From contig NC_063448.1 of NCBI RefSeq assembly GCF_020379485.1, positions 10,067,726 through 10,131,725 on the forward strand: DNA of 64,000 nt, written 5' to 3'. The notes beneath the pieces were generated by a model. The model ran no database searches, was not told the DNA's origin, and saw only the letters and a list, made by a program, of their open reading frames with translations. Of this stretch, positions 10,473 through 20,655 are shown one piece after another; position 1 is the stretch's first letter; each line of letters begins with the position of its first letter. Origin of the DNA: Brassica napus (Eukaryota; Streptophyta; Magnoliopsida; Brassicales; Brassicaceae). Made by a program: the position numbers and the translations under genes.

Positions 10473-10829
10473 ATCCCATCTGACGGGCGGTGCTTTAATT
10501 TTTCAAGGCACGAAAGACTTGTTTACTGACCATGTAATCACCATGGGCCTCATCTCATCTTACGGGCGGTGCGTTAATTTTCCAAGGCCATAAAGACTTA
10601 TTTACTGACCATGCAATCACCACATGACATTTTCTCGTATTTTGACCGCACTCGTACGGTATCGCGAATCAATTCCCGATAGGTCACCTATCTTTTTACT
10701 ACTTCAGATCAAACACGCTTAACCGTGTAGTTCTAAACATCATTTGTGGCGGAAAAAATAAATTAACTTTGGTGACATAGGTATCCAAATCAATTCTAAG
10801 TCTTTACATATATCACACGGCATGTTACA
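10406..10829. mobile_element. Solo LTR resembling the Cassandra TRIM retrotransposon, carrying a 5S-rRNA-like segment
   Basis: The sequence starts with (TG-degenerate) TATACAACACCCCGAC, ends CATGTTACA and is flanked by AATGT on both sides (10401-10405 and 10830-10834), a 5-bp target duplication. At 10682-10741 the plus strand reads GGTCACCTATC...AAACACGCTTAACCGTG..AGTTCT. This matches the complement of the 3' half of plant 5S rRNA (GGGTGACC end, GTTAAGCGTG internal promoter region) with many substitutions. Carrying 5S sequence in the LTR is the hallmark of Cassandra. Inside the LTR there is a further duplication (GACGGGCGGTGC...AAGACTTGTTTACTGACCATG at about 10480-10540 and 10560-10615). There is no internal domain or second LTR, so it is a solo LTR. 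It is not a functional 5S gene. Confidence 0.7.
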
Positions 10830-11202
10830 AATGTGTGCACGTACGCCAGGAAATAATAAACATTGACTACAAGATTATATCAACATTACTAATTACAATA
10901 TGATAAGATCATGTAGTTATTCACTAATTCCGATTTAGCCAGATCACTAACTACGTTCTTTGTCCTTTCACAATTCATAATTATAAAAGATAATTCTAAA
11001 ATTTGTTGTCTTTATTGTTGAAAATTGAAGGTGGGCAGCCATAGCGAAGGAGATGGAGAATCGAACAGACAACGACATCAAGAACCATTGGAACTCTTGT
11101 CTCAAGAAAAGACTGTCGAAGAATGGAATCGACCCGATGACCCACGAGCCCATTATCAATAACCTAACCGTAACGACCACTAACGAAGAAGAATGTGGTA
11201 GC

Positions 11203-11497
11203 TGTTGGATAATTCCAATTAACTTAATTAACTTGAGTAGCAAGTTAACTCATTAAAGTGAAGTTTGATGGGTTAAAGAAAAAGGAAAACATATCGAGCT
11301 TAGAAATGTTTCCATATTATTATTAGGAAAAGATGTAACTTCGCCCTTACGAAAAGATGTAGCTTCTTCCTATATAAAGAGTTCTCATGGAGAGATGTTC
11401 CATTAAGAGAAACACATTGAAAAGTTTAGTTTTGAGAGAGTTTCTAAATCTAATAAGAAGAGAAGTTATTATAATCTTTGTGTTTGTGCAACTTTAA
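11203..11497 (+). repeat. 5' LTR of the Copia element
   Basis: 295 bp, starting TGTTGGATAATTCC and ending GTGCAACTTTAA. A TATATAAA box at 11371-11378 is the probable promoter, with transcription starting in the last 90 bp. The 9 extra bases relative to the 3' LTR are a small TTAACTTAA duplication near position 20. Confidence 0.93.
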
Positions 11498-11498
11498 T

Positions 11499-11510
11499 TG
11501 GTATCAGAGC
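11499..11510 (+). other. Primer binding site (initiator Met-tRNA)
   Basis: TGGTATCAGAGC follows the 5' LTR directly; this is the standard plant Copia primer site complementary to the 3' end of initiator methionine tRNA. Confidence 0.93.
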
Positions 11511-11560
11511 TCCAGGTTTCGAAGGTCGTTTACAAGAAGAGTTGTAACTTCGATCAAAAC

Positions 11561-12439
11561 ATGGGAGACGATTCTCAAGCACGTGATAAAGGTCTTCAGA
11601 TGAAGAAGGACATACGATGTCCGATGCTAACATCGGCCAACTACACCGTATGGTCAATGCGAATGAAAGTGATGCTTCATTTATACGAAGTTTGGGATAA
11701 GATTGATCCAGGGAGTAACGATGCAAAGAAGAACAATATGGCGATTGCTCTAATCTTTCAATCAGTCCCGGAAGCGCTAATACTTCAGATTAGAGAACAT
11801 GATACATCGAAGAAGATTTGGGAAGCTATCAAATCCCTTAACCTAGGTGCTGATCGCGTGAGAGAAGCAAGGTTACAAACTTTGATGTCTGAGTTCGAGA
11901 AACTGAAGATAACAGACACATACACAGTGGATGACAACGTAGGAAAACTTTCAGGCTTAGCATCGAGAGCAGCCGCGTTAGGAGAGATAATGGAAGCATC
12001 AAAGCTGGTAAAGAAGTTTCTGAATGGACTTCCAAGAACGAAGTTCATTCACATCGTAGCTTCGTTAGAACAAGTGTTGGATCTAAATTCAACGCGATTC
12101 GAAGATAGTGTTGGGAGATTGAAGGCTTTCGAAGAACGCATAAAAAAAGAAACCCAAGATGAAGCTCAATCGAAGCTCATGTTTGGAAATAATGATATGC
12201 AAGGTAGTGGAAGCCATAACAAGTTGCGAGGAAGAGGCAGAGGTAGAGGTTATGGGGGAAGAGGAAGAGGACGAAGAAGGTCTAATGGTTCTGATGGTCA
12301 TAACAAAGGAGGAGAAGCTTCAGACAAGACCAAGAAGGACTACTCTAAGGTTAGATGTTGGCGATGCGACAAGATGGGGCACTTTGTGTCACATTGTCCT
12401 ACACGACCAAGAGAAGAAGCTAACCTAACGGAAACATAA
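11561..12439 (+). CDS. Copia Gag protein
   Basis: The ATG at 11561 (MGDDSQARDK) opens a 292-residue frame. The frame is open further upstream into the primer site, but this ATG fits a Copia Gag start. It contains the UBN2/gag capsid domain (NYTVWSMRMKVMLHLYEVWD, later LPRTKFIHIVASLEQ), an Arg/Gly-rich stretch (RGRGRGRGYGGRGRGRRR) and one CCHC zinc knuckle (CWRCDKMGHFVSHC). Gag forms the particle and binds the genomic RNA. The TAA at 12437-12439 is in the same frame as the following protease. In most Copia elements gag and pol are one frame, so this stop may be a mutation. Confidence 0.88.
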   Translation: MGDDSQARDKGLQMKKDIRCPMLTSANYTVWSMRMKVMLHLYEVWDKIDPGSNDAKKNNMAIALIFQSVPEALILQIREHDTSKKIWEAIKSLNLGADRVREARLQTLMSEFEKLKITDTYTVDDNVGKLSGLASRAAALGEIMEASKLVKKFLNGLPRTKFIHIVASLEQVLDLNSTRFEDSVGRLKAFEERIKKETQDEAQSKLMFGNNDMQGSGSHNKLRGRGRGRGYGGRGRGRRRSNGSDGHNKGGEASDKTKKDYSKVRCWRCDKMGHFVSHCPTRPREEANLTET

Positions 12440-13975
12440 GAAGCAGATGCATTATATATGCATGAAGTAGTATTCCTCAACGAAGAGAGAGTGTTTCCTA
12501 AGAGGTTTGATGAATGCGATGGAAATATGAGTATATGGTACCTTGACAATGGTGCAAGTAGCCATATGACAGGCAAGAGAGAGTTCTTCTCAAACCTAGA
12601 TGAGAGCATCAAAGGCAAAGTCAAATTCGGTGATGGATCAAACATCGAGATTGTTGGGAAATGTTCGATCATGTTCATCAGAAAAACAGGGGAGAGAAGA
12701 GCACTCAAAGATATCTACTACATCCCAAGTCTTAAACACAATATCATAAGTCTTGGACAAGCAACCGAGATGGGTTGTGAGGTTAATATGAAAGAAGACT
12801 TACTGATGCTGAAAGATCCCCGTGGAAGGCTATTAGTACAAGTCGCAACGCAACCAAACCGATTGTACAAGACGCCAATGGAGGTTGAATATCCGAAGTG
12901 TCTTCAAATACAAGAAACTGATGTTACATGGACGTGGCATGCACGGCTAGGACATGTGAACTTTGGAGTCATGAAGAATATGGTAGACAAAGAGATGGTA
13001 GTAGGGATGCCTCAGGTGATACACGAGAAAGATGTGTGCAGCGCCTGCGTAGTTGGGAAGCAAACTCGGAAGTCTTTCCAGCCTAAAGCAAGGTATCGAG
13101 CATCACACACATTGGAGTTGGTACATGGTGACTTGTGTGGTCCGATATCACCATCAACACCAGCAAACAATAGATATGTATTTTTCTTAATTGATGACTA
13201 CTCAAGATATATGTGGACGATGCTGCTAAGAGAGAAGAGTGAAGCATTCGATCGGTTCAAAAAGTTCAAGGAGTACGTGGAGATTCAAACGAAGCTACAA
13301 CTCAAGACTTTTCGCACCGATAGAGGAGGAGAGTTCACATCTTCTGAGTTCATTCGTTTTTCTGAAGAAAACAGTGTAACTAGACATCTCACCGCACCGT
13401 ATACACCGCAACAAAACGGTGTGGTTGAGAGAAGAAATAGAACACTAATGGAGATGACTAGAAGTTTGATGAAAGCTATGAAGATACCTAATCAGCTATG
13501 GGGAGAAGCAGTACGTCATTCAACGTATCTCATAAACCGCATTGCTACAAAGGCTTTGGAAAACAAAACTCCATACGAAGGCTTGTATGTTAAGAAACCG
13601 AACATTGAGCATCTAAGGGTCTTTGGATGTGTAGTTTTTGCAAAAATCAACAATCCTCATCTCAAGAAGCTAGATGATCGATCAAGGATGGTGATCAACC
13701 TAGGCACAGAGCCCGGCTCAAAAGCTTACAGACTCTATGATCCGGTCGTGAAGAAGATAGTTGTTAGTAGAGATGTAATCTTTGACGAGAAGAAAAGTTG
13801 GGATTGGTCCACACTATCAACAAACGTAGACGAAGAACCAGGATCATTCAAGCTTCCTCATATTGATGTTACAGAAGAAGGAGATGGTGATGAGCATCAA
13901 GATCACCAACACCACGAAGAGCAAAACAAGAATAAAGAAGAAGAAGCTGTAGACGCAGATGACAAGAACAAGTAG
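12440..13975 (+). pseudogene. Copia protease and integrase part of pol
   Basis: Continues in the gag frame after the TAA at 12437. The aspartic protease motif reads WYLDNGASSHMTG; the usual DSGAS is DNGAS here, one G-to-A change next to the catalytic Asp. The gag-pre-integrase zinc site follows (HARLGH...CSACVVGKQ). The integrase triad is seen as HGDLCGP (about 13125), RTDRGGE (about 13320) and NGVVERRNRT (about 13425). The frame ends at TAG 13973-13975 after an acidic, Glu-rich linker. The next segment is in another frame, so a frameshift lies at about 13963-13975. Confidence 0.9.
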
Positions 13976-15684
13976 TAGAGAACAACGATGCAAACCAAGA
14001 CCCGCATGTAACATCAAGATATGGTCGTAACATCAGAAAACCAAAGCGGTTCGATGATTACATCCTACTCGCTGAAGTTGAAAGTGGCAGACTCTTGCTC
14101 ACCGTCGATGGTGAACCAGAAAGTTACATCGAAGCTGCAGTAATACAAGCTTGGATCGATGCAATGAAGGCAGAGATCGAATCTATCATCAAAAACAAGA
14201 CCTGGAAGCTCGTCAAGAAGCCGACAGGTGTGAAGCTGATAGGTTTGAAGTGGATCTATAAGATCAAGAGGAATGCAGATGGAACGGTGTTCAAATTCAA
14301 AGCAAGGCTAGTTGCAAAAGGTTACGTGCGACAGCAAGGCATAGACTTCGACGAAGTATTTGCAACAGTTGCTCAGATAGAAACCATACGACTACTCTTG
14401 GCGTTAACAGCAACTAATGGATGGGAGATCCATCACTTAGATGTGAAAACTGCGTTCCTGAATGGAGACTTAAATGAGGATGTATACGTTACTCAACCAG
14501 AAGGCTTTGTGGAGAAAGGAAATGAGGATCATGTGTACAAACTTAGCAAAGCACTATACGGTTTGCGTCAAGCTCCAAGAGCTTGGAACATCAAACTCGA
14601 CCGTGTTCTCAATGAGATGGAGTTCACGAAGTGCACCAAGGAACCTGCGGTATATCAAAAGAAACAGAAGGGGGAGCTTCTGATCATGGCTATATACGTT
14701 GATGACTTATTTGTAATAGAGACTTCACTCAACGTTATCAAGCAATTCAAAGATGATATGTTAAGAAGATTTGAGATGTCAGACCTCGGGAAGCTTACAT
14801 ACTATCTTGGTATAGAAGTAACGCAAGGAGCTGATGGCATTCACATCAAACAAGAAGGATACGCGCAAGGTATACTTGTCAAGACGAAAATGGAGTCATG
14901 TAACTATACTCATGTTCCGATGCACACGAGTTTGAAAGTATCAAAGGCAGAGGAGGAGCCTGAGATTGATGCAACATCGTATCGAAGCATCATAGGATAC
15001 TTAAGGTATCTTCTTCATACACGACCGGACTTGGCGTTTTCGGTTGGTGTATTAAGCAGATATATGCAGAGTCCAAGAGAGAGTCGTGGAGAAGCAGTGA
15101 AGCATCTACTACGATACATAAAGGGCACTACAGAGTATGGTCTCTTCTTCAAACGGGATGGAACAACGGAGATTACAGGTTACAGTGACAGTAGCCATAA
15201 CATAGACGTTGATGATGGAAGAAGCACTACAGGGTTTATGTTCTACCTAGGAACATCGCCGATCACGTGGACATCGTGCAAGCAACCCACAGTGGCACTC
15301 TCTTCATGTGAGGCGGAGTTCATGGCAGCTACGGAAGCTGCAAAACAAGCAATATGGTTGAAGGAGTTGATGGTCGAGATCATGAACAAAGAAGACAAGA
15401 AGGTCGTGTTGAAGATTGACAACAAGTCAGCGATAGCCCTCACCAAGAACCCGGTGTTTCACGGTAAAAGCAAACACATACTCTCGAAGTACCATTTCAT
15501 TCGAGAATGTGTGGAGTTCGACTTTATCGAAGTGAAGCACGTACCTGGAGTGGAGCAGAAGGCAGACATACTCACTAAGCCATTGGCAAGGATCAAGTTC
15601 GAAGCAATGCGCAAGTTCATCGGAGTTGAGAAGATCAACATACCTAAGATTCAAGTTGGAATTAAGGTGGAGAATGTTGGATAA
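13976..15684 (+). pseudogene. Copia reverse transcriptase and RNase H part of pol
   Basis: Open in frame 1 from about 13963 to TAA 15682-15684, which falls inside the 3' LTR. The RT begins with SYIEAAVIQAWIDAMKAEIE, has the Copia VCKLKKA-like block (VYKLSKALYGLRQAPRAWN) and the catalytic YVDD at about 14700. RNase H is seen as YSDSSHNIDVDDGRSTTGF, SCEAEFMAATEA and HGKSKHI. RT copies the RNA and RNase H removes it, in the particle. The domain itself is intact, but it is separated from gag-pro by the frameshift. Confidence 0.92.
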
Positions 15685-15960
15685 TTCCAATTAACTTGAG
15701 GAGCAAGTTAACTTATTAAAGTGAAGTTTGATGGGTTAAGGAAAAAAGAAAACATATCGAGCTTAGGAATGTTTCTATATTATTATTAGAAAAAGATGTA
15801 GCTTCGCCCTTAGGAAAAGATGTAGCTTCTTCCTATATAAAAAGTTCTCATGGAGAGATGTTCTATTAAAAAAAACACATTGAAATGTTTAGTTTTGAGA
15901 GAGTTTCTAAATCTAATAAGAAGAGAAGTTCTTAAAATCTTTGTGTTTGTGCAACTTTAA
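15675..15960 (+). repeat. 3' LTR of the Copia element
   Basis: 286 bp, starting TGTTGGATAATTCC and ending GTGCAACTTTAA, preceded by the purine tract AAGGTGGAGAA (15664-15674). MYB coding sequence resumes after GTAGC at 15965. Confidence 0.93.
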
Positions 15961-16463
15961 GTAGCTCTCCCACGAATACGTCGCTGACGACGGAAAGCCA
16001 TTTTTCCTCCTCACCTTCCGGGTCGGCTTGTCTCCTGAACAAGCTTGCCGCAGGTATCGCATCTAGACAACACGATCTCGACAGGATTAAGAACATCTTG
16101 TTGGACCGGAAAATCACTATCAATGATCAAGACGAAGAAGGAGGATTAAGGAGGGACCAGAAGATTGGCGAAGAAGATGATTTTCTGATATGGGACGATG
16201 GAGAAGTTAGACGTTATATGGACATTGACCCAATGGAGTACGAGACGACACCGTATGACTCTGTCTTGTACGAGAGTACTCAGATACTTGATTTTTGATT
16301 AACTATATTTGTAGAATAATGGTTAAGATTTTATTGTCAAGAGATGCATACCCTTGTTAATGCTACTTGCATTAAACTACAGAAGTAACTACACAGACGT
16401 TGCTCGCCTGATATTTAACATGAGAATAAGATGCACAATAAAAAATTTCACATATTACTGATT

Positions 16464-17080
16464 TAGGGACTGACTGGTTCAAACACAGCGGCTGCGGTTT
16501 CGGCTGCGGGAATTTGCGGATGGGGGGGTTGCGGTTTTTAGCGGTTTTAAGAAATTTGTACTAATGATTCTGCAGTTAGAAATTGGTGCGTTTGTGGGAT
16601 ACTTATGATTGATTAATTACCAAATGCAGCAGCAGTTAAATAATAAATTAACAATGTTTATAATTTATATAATTATAAAAATATCAAAAATCATAATATT
16701 ATAATAAATATAAAAATTATATTTAGAAAGTTATAGTTTTAAATTTTTAAAAATTATAGAAAATATTTTTAGTTTAAAATTTTATATATTAATTAAAATA
16801 TAATAGATATATTTTACTATTTTTATAATTCCAATTTAAAATTTTTATTGAATTTTTTTATTTTTGCATTTATATTGTTTTATAAAAAAGAAAAGAATTA
16901 TCCTCCCGCAACCGCTTGCAACCGCAAACGATAGATGGAACTAGCTTTTGAATTTATGAAGTTTAGAGCGGTTTGAAACGGTTTAGAGTGGTTTGAGTGA
17001 TTGTTGCAAAACGCCAACGACCGTTACTAACCGCAAAAGCTGCGTTTGCGGGTGGTAGCGAAAAACCAGTTATACCCTTA
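16464..17080. mobile_element. Non-autonomous hAT-like element
   Basis: Left end TAGGGACTGACTGGTTC and right end ACCAGTTATACCCTTA are inverted relatives (TAGGG...ACTGGTT). Next to each are GCGGTT/AACCGC-rich blocks (GCGGCTGCGGTTTCGGC on the left, CCGCAACCGCTTGCAACCGC and GCGTTTGCGGGTGGTAGCG on the right). The core is plain AT-rich DNA. An 8-bp target duplication is not convincing (TACTGATT versus GTTAATGC), so the assignment rests on the termini and the subterminal GCGG clusters. Confidence 0.55.
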
Positions 17081-17271
17081 GTTAATGCACTATCAAACTT
17101 TTCCATCTTCGACTTACTTAGTTACTAGATAATATATTATACTTAAATATAGTTAATGCCCTATGCGGAGTGATTTAAAAAGAATATATTATACTTAAAT
17201 ATTATAAATAATATATATTTTGTTATCAATAACTTTTTTTACATTTGACGGAGTATACATACATTTATATA

Positions 17272-18060
17272 TTTTGGCACGGCTATTGGACGGAGTTAGG
17301 TCCACTGATCTTGGCTTTGGGCACCAGGGTTCCACGTGATCTGAGGATGAACTTCGAATCTCCAGTTATCTCAGCAGTGGTAGAAGGAAATTGGTTTCTT
17401 CCTCCGGTAAGATCTGAAGAGGCTACTTTGCAGATCGTGCTCTCAACCATGGCCCCACCTCACTCAGATCGGGGCTCAGACAAGTATCTTTGGCGTAATG
17501 GGGTTGACCATTTCGTTCCAAAATTTTCCTCTAAAGCAACTTGGCCCCGTATCAGAGAGATAACACCTGAGGTTCCTTGGTTTGACCTGATACGGTTTAA
17601 AGAAGAGATACCAAGATGCTCCTTTGTGTCTTGGATGGCTATACTCTCCAGGATCCCTACTAAAGATAGATTGTCCTCGTGGGCCATGGATGTCCCTACG
17701 CTTTGCGTTCTGTGCTCTTCGGGCCATGAATCCCATCAGCACTTGTTCTTTTTGTGCCCATTTGTCTATGCTGTCTGGTTTCACTTCTCCAGAAGCGTTT
17801 GGCAAGCTGCTCCGTCTTCTATGCTCGATGTGGCAGATATTGTTGCTGTCTCTGCTCGATTTCGGGTGGGGTTATGGTTTATTTCATCTGGTGCGAAAGG
17901 AATTTTCGCATTTTCAAGCAGGTGGCAACTTTTGAAGCAGGGGTTGATCACGCTTGTTGATTGGCTGATCCGGGATCGGCTCCTTTCCATCCCTCCTTCC
18001 AGACCAGAGTCTCCGTTTCTGCTCCAGCTGTTCTTCTCCCTTACCTTTTGGCCTCCTTAG
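17272..18060 (+). pseudogene. 5'-truncated LINE: C-terminal end of ORF2 (zf-RVT region)
   Basis: Starts abruptly at FWHGYWTELGPLI, a typical linker after the RT of plant LINE ORF2. It continues through the zinc-binding zf-RVT domain (SDKYLWRNG, SFVSWMAILSRIPTKDRL, CVLCSSGHESHQHLFFLCPF). The frame is open to TAG 18058-18060. Nothing of the endonuclease or RT is present, so it is a classic 5'-truncated copy. The 3' part after LFFLCPF is poorly matched to the family. Confidence 0.85.
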
Positions 18061-18613
18061 CTCTTTTTTTTAACACTGAAAATTCATTTGATTGGAAGTC
18101 CAAAAGGACAAAGAAAGAGAAGGGAAAAATCCCCTAGTTTGAAAACAAACACCAGTACCAGAAAAGCTTGGGAAAAATCCTTAGCTCTTGTTTCTCTCTT
18201 TTCTCCTCTTCTTGCAATTCTTTTGTAATAAGTGGATCTCCACAACTATGTAAAACAGAAAAGCTTGGTATAAATCTTAACATTTACACCCCAAAAAAAA
18301 TATATTTTAGCGCTCAAAACACCAATTTCAGTTTCTTGGGATTTTTATCCTAGAATCGACTGTGTTTATATTTTCTAAAACTTTTTTCTTACACCATATA
18401 GAATTAAGATACACAATTAAAAAAATAAATCTATTTTCATATTGCAATGTTAACAAAATGATGATTTTTTTGAATTTTATATTAAAAGACATGTCACCTC
18501 AGTCGAATTTGCAACAAAAAATCTAACATATCGTAACAAAAATACAAATCAACAAATTTCCATACAATCAATCTTTTAATATCTCTTATATGTGAACATA
18601 TTTTGGAACTTGT
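18061..18613. other. LINE 3' flank and AT-rich sequence
   Basis: A T-rich run follows the LINE stop, then an imperfect repeat of CAGAAAAGCTTGG (about 18160 and 18258), then AT-rich DNA. No gene seen. Confidence 0.5.
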
Positions 18614-18642
18614 ACTAGAGTTGACTCGCGCACCTGTGCGAA
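18614..18642 (-). mobile_element. Helitron 3' terminus, minus strand
   Basis: On the minus strand this reads TTCGCACAGGTGCGCGAGTC...CTCTAGT: a perfect CGCAC/GTGCG hairpin about 11 bp before a terminal CTAG followed by T. Hairpin plus CTRR-T is the Helitron 3' end. The body extends to higher coordinates; its 5' TC end was not identified. Confidence 0.7.
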
Positions 18643-19142
18643 TATAGTTTCATTTAAAAAATAACATTGTAAATATAAACTAAGTTATAAAAATATGCAT
18701 TTTATAAATTTGTAAATTTTTGTATATAATTTTATTTTGATACTTTTATATTTGGTGAAAACAAATATTCAGATGAAATTGTAATATTACAATGTTAACA
18801 TATGTCAGGGTGTTCGGTATTCTGTACGGGTTGTTACGTTTTCGGTTTTTAGGTCTAGAGATATACTCACTGTTCGATTATTTATGCAATTTGTTTTGGT
18901 TTCAACTTTTTTGTTTGGTTCTCAGATTTTATGGGAAGGCTTATGTTAACATATATTTTTAATTCAAAATTGTAATATCTTATTAAATTTTTAGTTTAAA
19001 ACATTTGTTCAAATCTAAATTATAATAATTTTATCCAAAATTTTCATTTTTTAAATTTTGTATATCATTGGATTATATTTTGTAGATATGATTTAGAAGG
19101 TTGTTTTGATTGTTACCGTAAAATTAGTTATATATATATAGT
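18643..19142. other. AT-rich sequence, probably body of the minus-strand Helitron
   Basis: No coding sequence. Contains a GGTTTTCGG-like GC island at about 18805-18860 and otherwise A/T-rich DNA. Confidence 0.4.
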
Positions 19143-19775
19143 TATTTTTGGGTTTACCCCCTAGGGTGAACCTATAGGTTCACCAACCAATAATATTTTT
19201 TTTATTTCATATCCGATATCTTTTAGAAATGAAAACAAATATTTTCAAGTTATATTACGTTTTTAAAATAAAAAGGTAAAAATTAAATAAAAATAATTGT
19301 AGTTACAAAATTAAAAAAAAAAATTTAAACGTTGTTAGCAAAACACTAAACTCTTGGGTAAACCCTAAACTCTTGGATAAACCTTAAACCCTTGGATAAA
19401 TCATAAACTCTAATTCAAAAACACTAAACACTAACCTAAATCCAAAATCCTAAACCCTTGAGTTTTTTTAGTATTTAGTGTTTTTGATTTAGAGTTTAGG
19501 ATGTATCCAAGGGTTTAGGGTTTACCCAAGGGTTTAGGGTTTAGGATTTAGGGTTTAGGATTTAGTATTTTGCTGACGACGTTAAAAATATATATTTTTT
19601 AAACTACTACTATTTTTTATTTATTTGTTTTTATTTTTTTATTTTATTTAAAAAACATAATATAACTTGACAATATTTTTTTTCTATTTTTAAAATATAT
19701 CAAATATGAAATAACACAATCTTATTGGTTAGTGAACTTAGAGGTTCATCATAGGGGGTAAATCCAAGAATAAGT
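19143..19775. mobile_element. Foldback MITE-like element, about 630 bp, telomere-like arms
   Basis: The ends are long inverted repeats: left GGGTTTACCCCCTAGGGTGA with GGTTCACCAACCAATAA, and right TTATTGGTTAGTGAAC with TCATAGGGGGTAAATCC. Further in, AAACCCTAAACTCTTGGGTA on the left is mirrored by TACCCAAGGGTTTAGGGTTT on the right, so nearly the whole element can fold on itself. No ORF. An AT target duplication is likely but the flanks are simple (TA)n, so it cannot be defined. Confidence 0.8.
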
Positions 19776-19870
19776 CATTTATATATATATATGTTGTGGC
19801 ATAATTGGTTGTTATAATATTTATGGGATAATTGGCTGTTATGATATAGGAAACAAAATCTATATAGTTT

Positions 19871-20219
19871 TTTTTTTTAACGCTGATTTATTAAGATCTT
19901 ACAATTATGATACGAGAAAGATTAGATAGACGATTCGACAACCGATAATACTACCTGCTTTATGAAGACCTACGTCTAACTGCATCACTTGAGCCGTCCT
20001 ATGAAGATCCACGCCTAGCCAGATTTACTTGCACAATGTTGAAGATCTCTTGTAAGCCTTTCTTCTGTAGTCTGAATAATTGTTTAAAAAATCGCTCTCT
20101 CCGGGACTTGAAACCTGGATTTCCTGTAATCTGCAATAAATTGCATAGTCTGAGATTCGAACCCCAGACCTGGGTGTAGAAACCTTTAAACCTTAACCAG
20201 TATGCTAGGGTGCTTCCAC
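19871..20219 (-). mobile_element. tRNA-derived SINE, minus strand, 14-bp target duplication
   Basis: The direct repeat AATCTATATAGTTT flanks the element exactly (19857-19870 and 20220-20233). On the minus strand the 5' part has a pol III A box (TACTGGTTAAGG) and B box (GGTTCGAATC) with spacing near that of a tRNA. The other end is an A-run (plus strand T-run at 19868-19878). A second B-box-like TTTCAAGTCCCGG lies about 60 bp further on, so the head may be dimeric. Confidence 0.85.
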
Positions 20220-20233
20220 AATCTATATAGTTT

Positions 20234-20655
20234 AAAAAGAGAATATTCACTCAAAATGGTTTTAAATGATATACTCATTTTTGGTAGACTAACCAAACGT
20301 TACTTGATGTTTTCATTTGAATCAGAATTGGGTTTTGTATTGAAAAACAAACCAACTAAATCGATGGTAAAGAATTTTGAAACCGTCTTCTACAGGGCCA
20401 ACACAAAAAATCATGAGAAGCTCCAAATAGAGGGACAATAATAATATAGATGATCAACCCAGAAACAGCACTACATAAATGTATCTGAAGATTTGGATGA
20501 TTAAATTACAGATGAAATTTAGGTTGTGAACATTGAAAGCTAAGGATATGATGTATTCGACAAACCTTATAATTATAGGATTGTTTGATGAAATCAATCT
20601 AAGGATGATTAATGTTTGTATGTTTGGTTCAATGGAATCATCGTAGAAAAGATTA
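20234..20655. other. AT-rich sequence, nothing recognised
   Basis: Contains short open frames only; no family resemblance seen. Confidence 0.5.

Larger units (their letters stand above)
11203..15960 (+). mobile_element. Ty1-Copia LTR retrotransposon inserted in MYB exon 3
   Basis: A complete element of 4758 bp with two LTRs, a primer binding site, gag, protease, integrase, RT and RNase H in Copia order. The flanking target duplication is GTAGC at 11198-11202 and 15961-15965. By eye the LTRs differ by a 9-bp indel and about 16-17 substitutions over about 286 bp, so the insertion is not recent. Pol is broken by one nonsense codon after gag and one frameshift before RT, so it is non-autonomous now. 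Confidence 0.95.
8006..16298 (+). pseudogene. R2R3-MYB transcription factor gene, exon 1 not in window, exon 3 split by Copia insertion
   Basis: Exon 2 (8006-8135) is exactly 130 bp, the canonical R2R3-MYB size. It encodes the end of R2 and start of R3 ([26 protein letters not shown]). Exon 3 starts at 11031 with the rest of R3 ([20 protein letters not shown]). It runs to 11202 and resumes after the Copia element at 15966, ending at TGA 16296-16298. The join is in frame through the GTAGC target duplication. The C-terminal part contains SGSACLLNKLAAGIASRQHD and an acidic, Tyr-rich tail (IWDDGEVRRYMDID), a likely activation segment. Nothing in exons 2 or 3 is broken except by the insertion. The normal role would be DNA binding and transcription control in the nucleus. 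I cannot assign the subgroup. Exon 1 must be beyond the CACTA element or lost, so the locus is probably null. Confidence 0.85.

Noticed and set aside
10682..10741. 5S rRNA gene
   Set aside because: Only about half of a 5S sequence is present, with many substitutions, inside an LTR with its own target duplication.
16464..17080. 8-bp hAT target duplication
   Set aside because: TACTGATT and GTTAATGC are too different to claim; the element call rests on the ends only.
17460..17990. Minus-strand and shifted frames over the LINE tail
   Set aside because: The plus-strand zf-RVT frame explains the region.
20090..20219. tRNA gene on the minus strand
   Set aside because: A and B boxes are present but no cloverleaf closes, and the sequence is part of a SINE with A-tail and 14-bp duplication.
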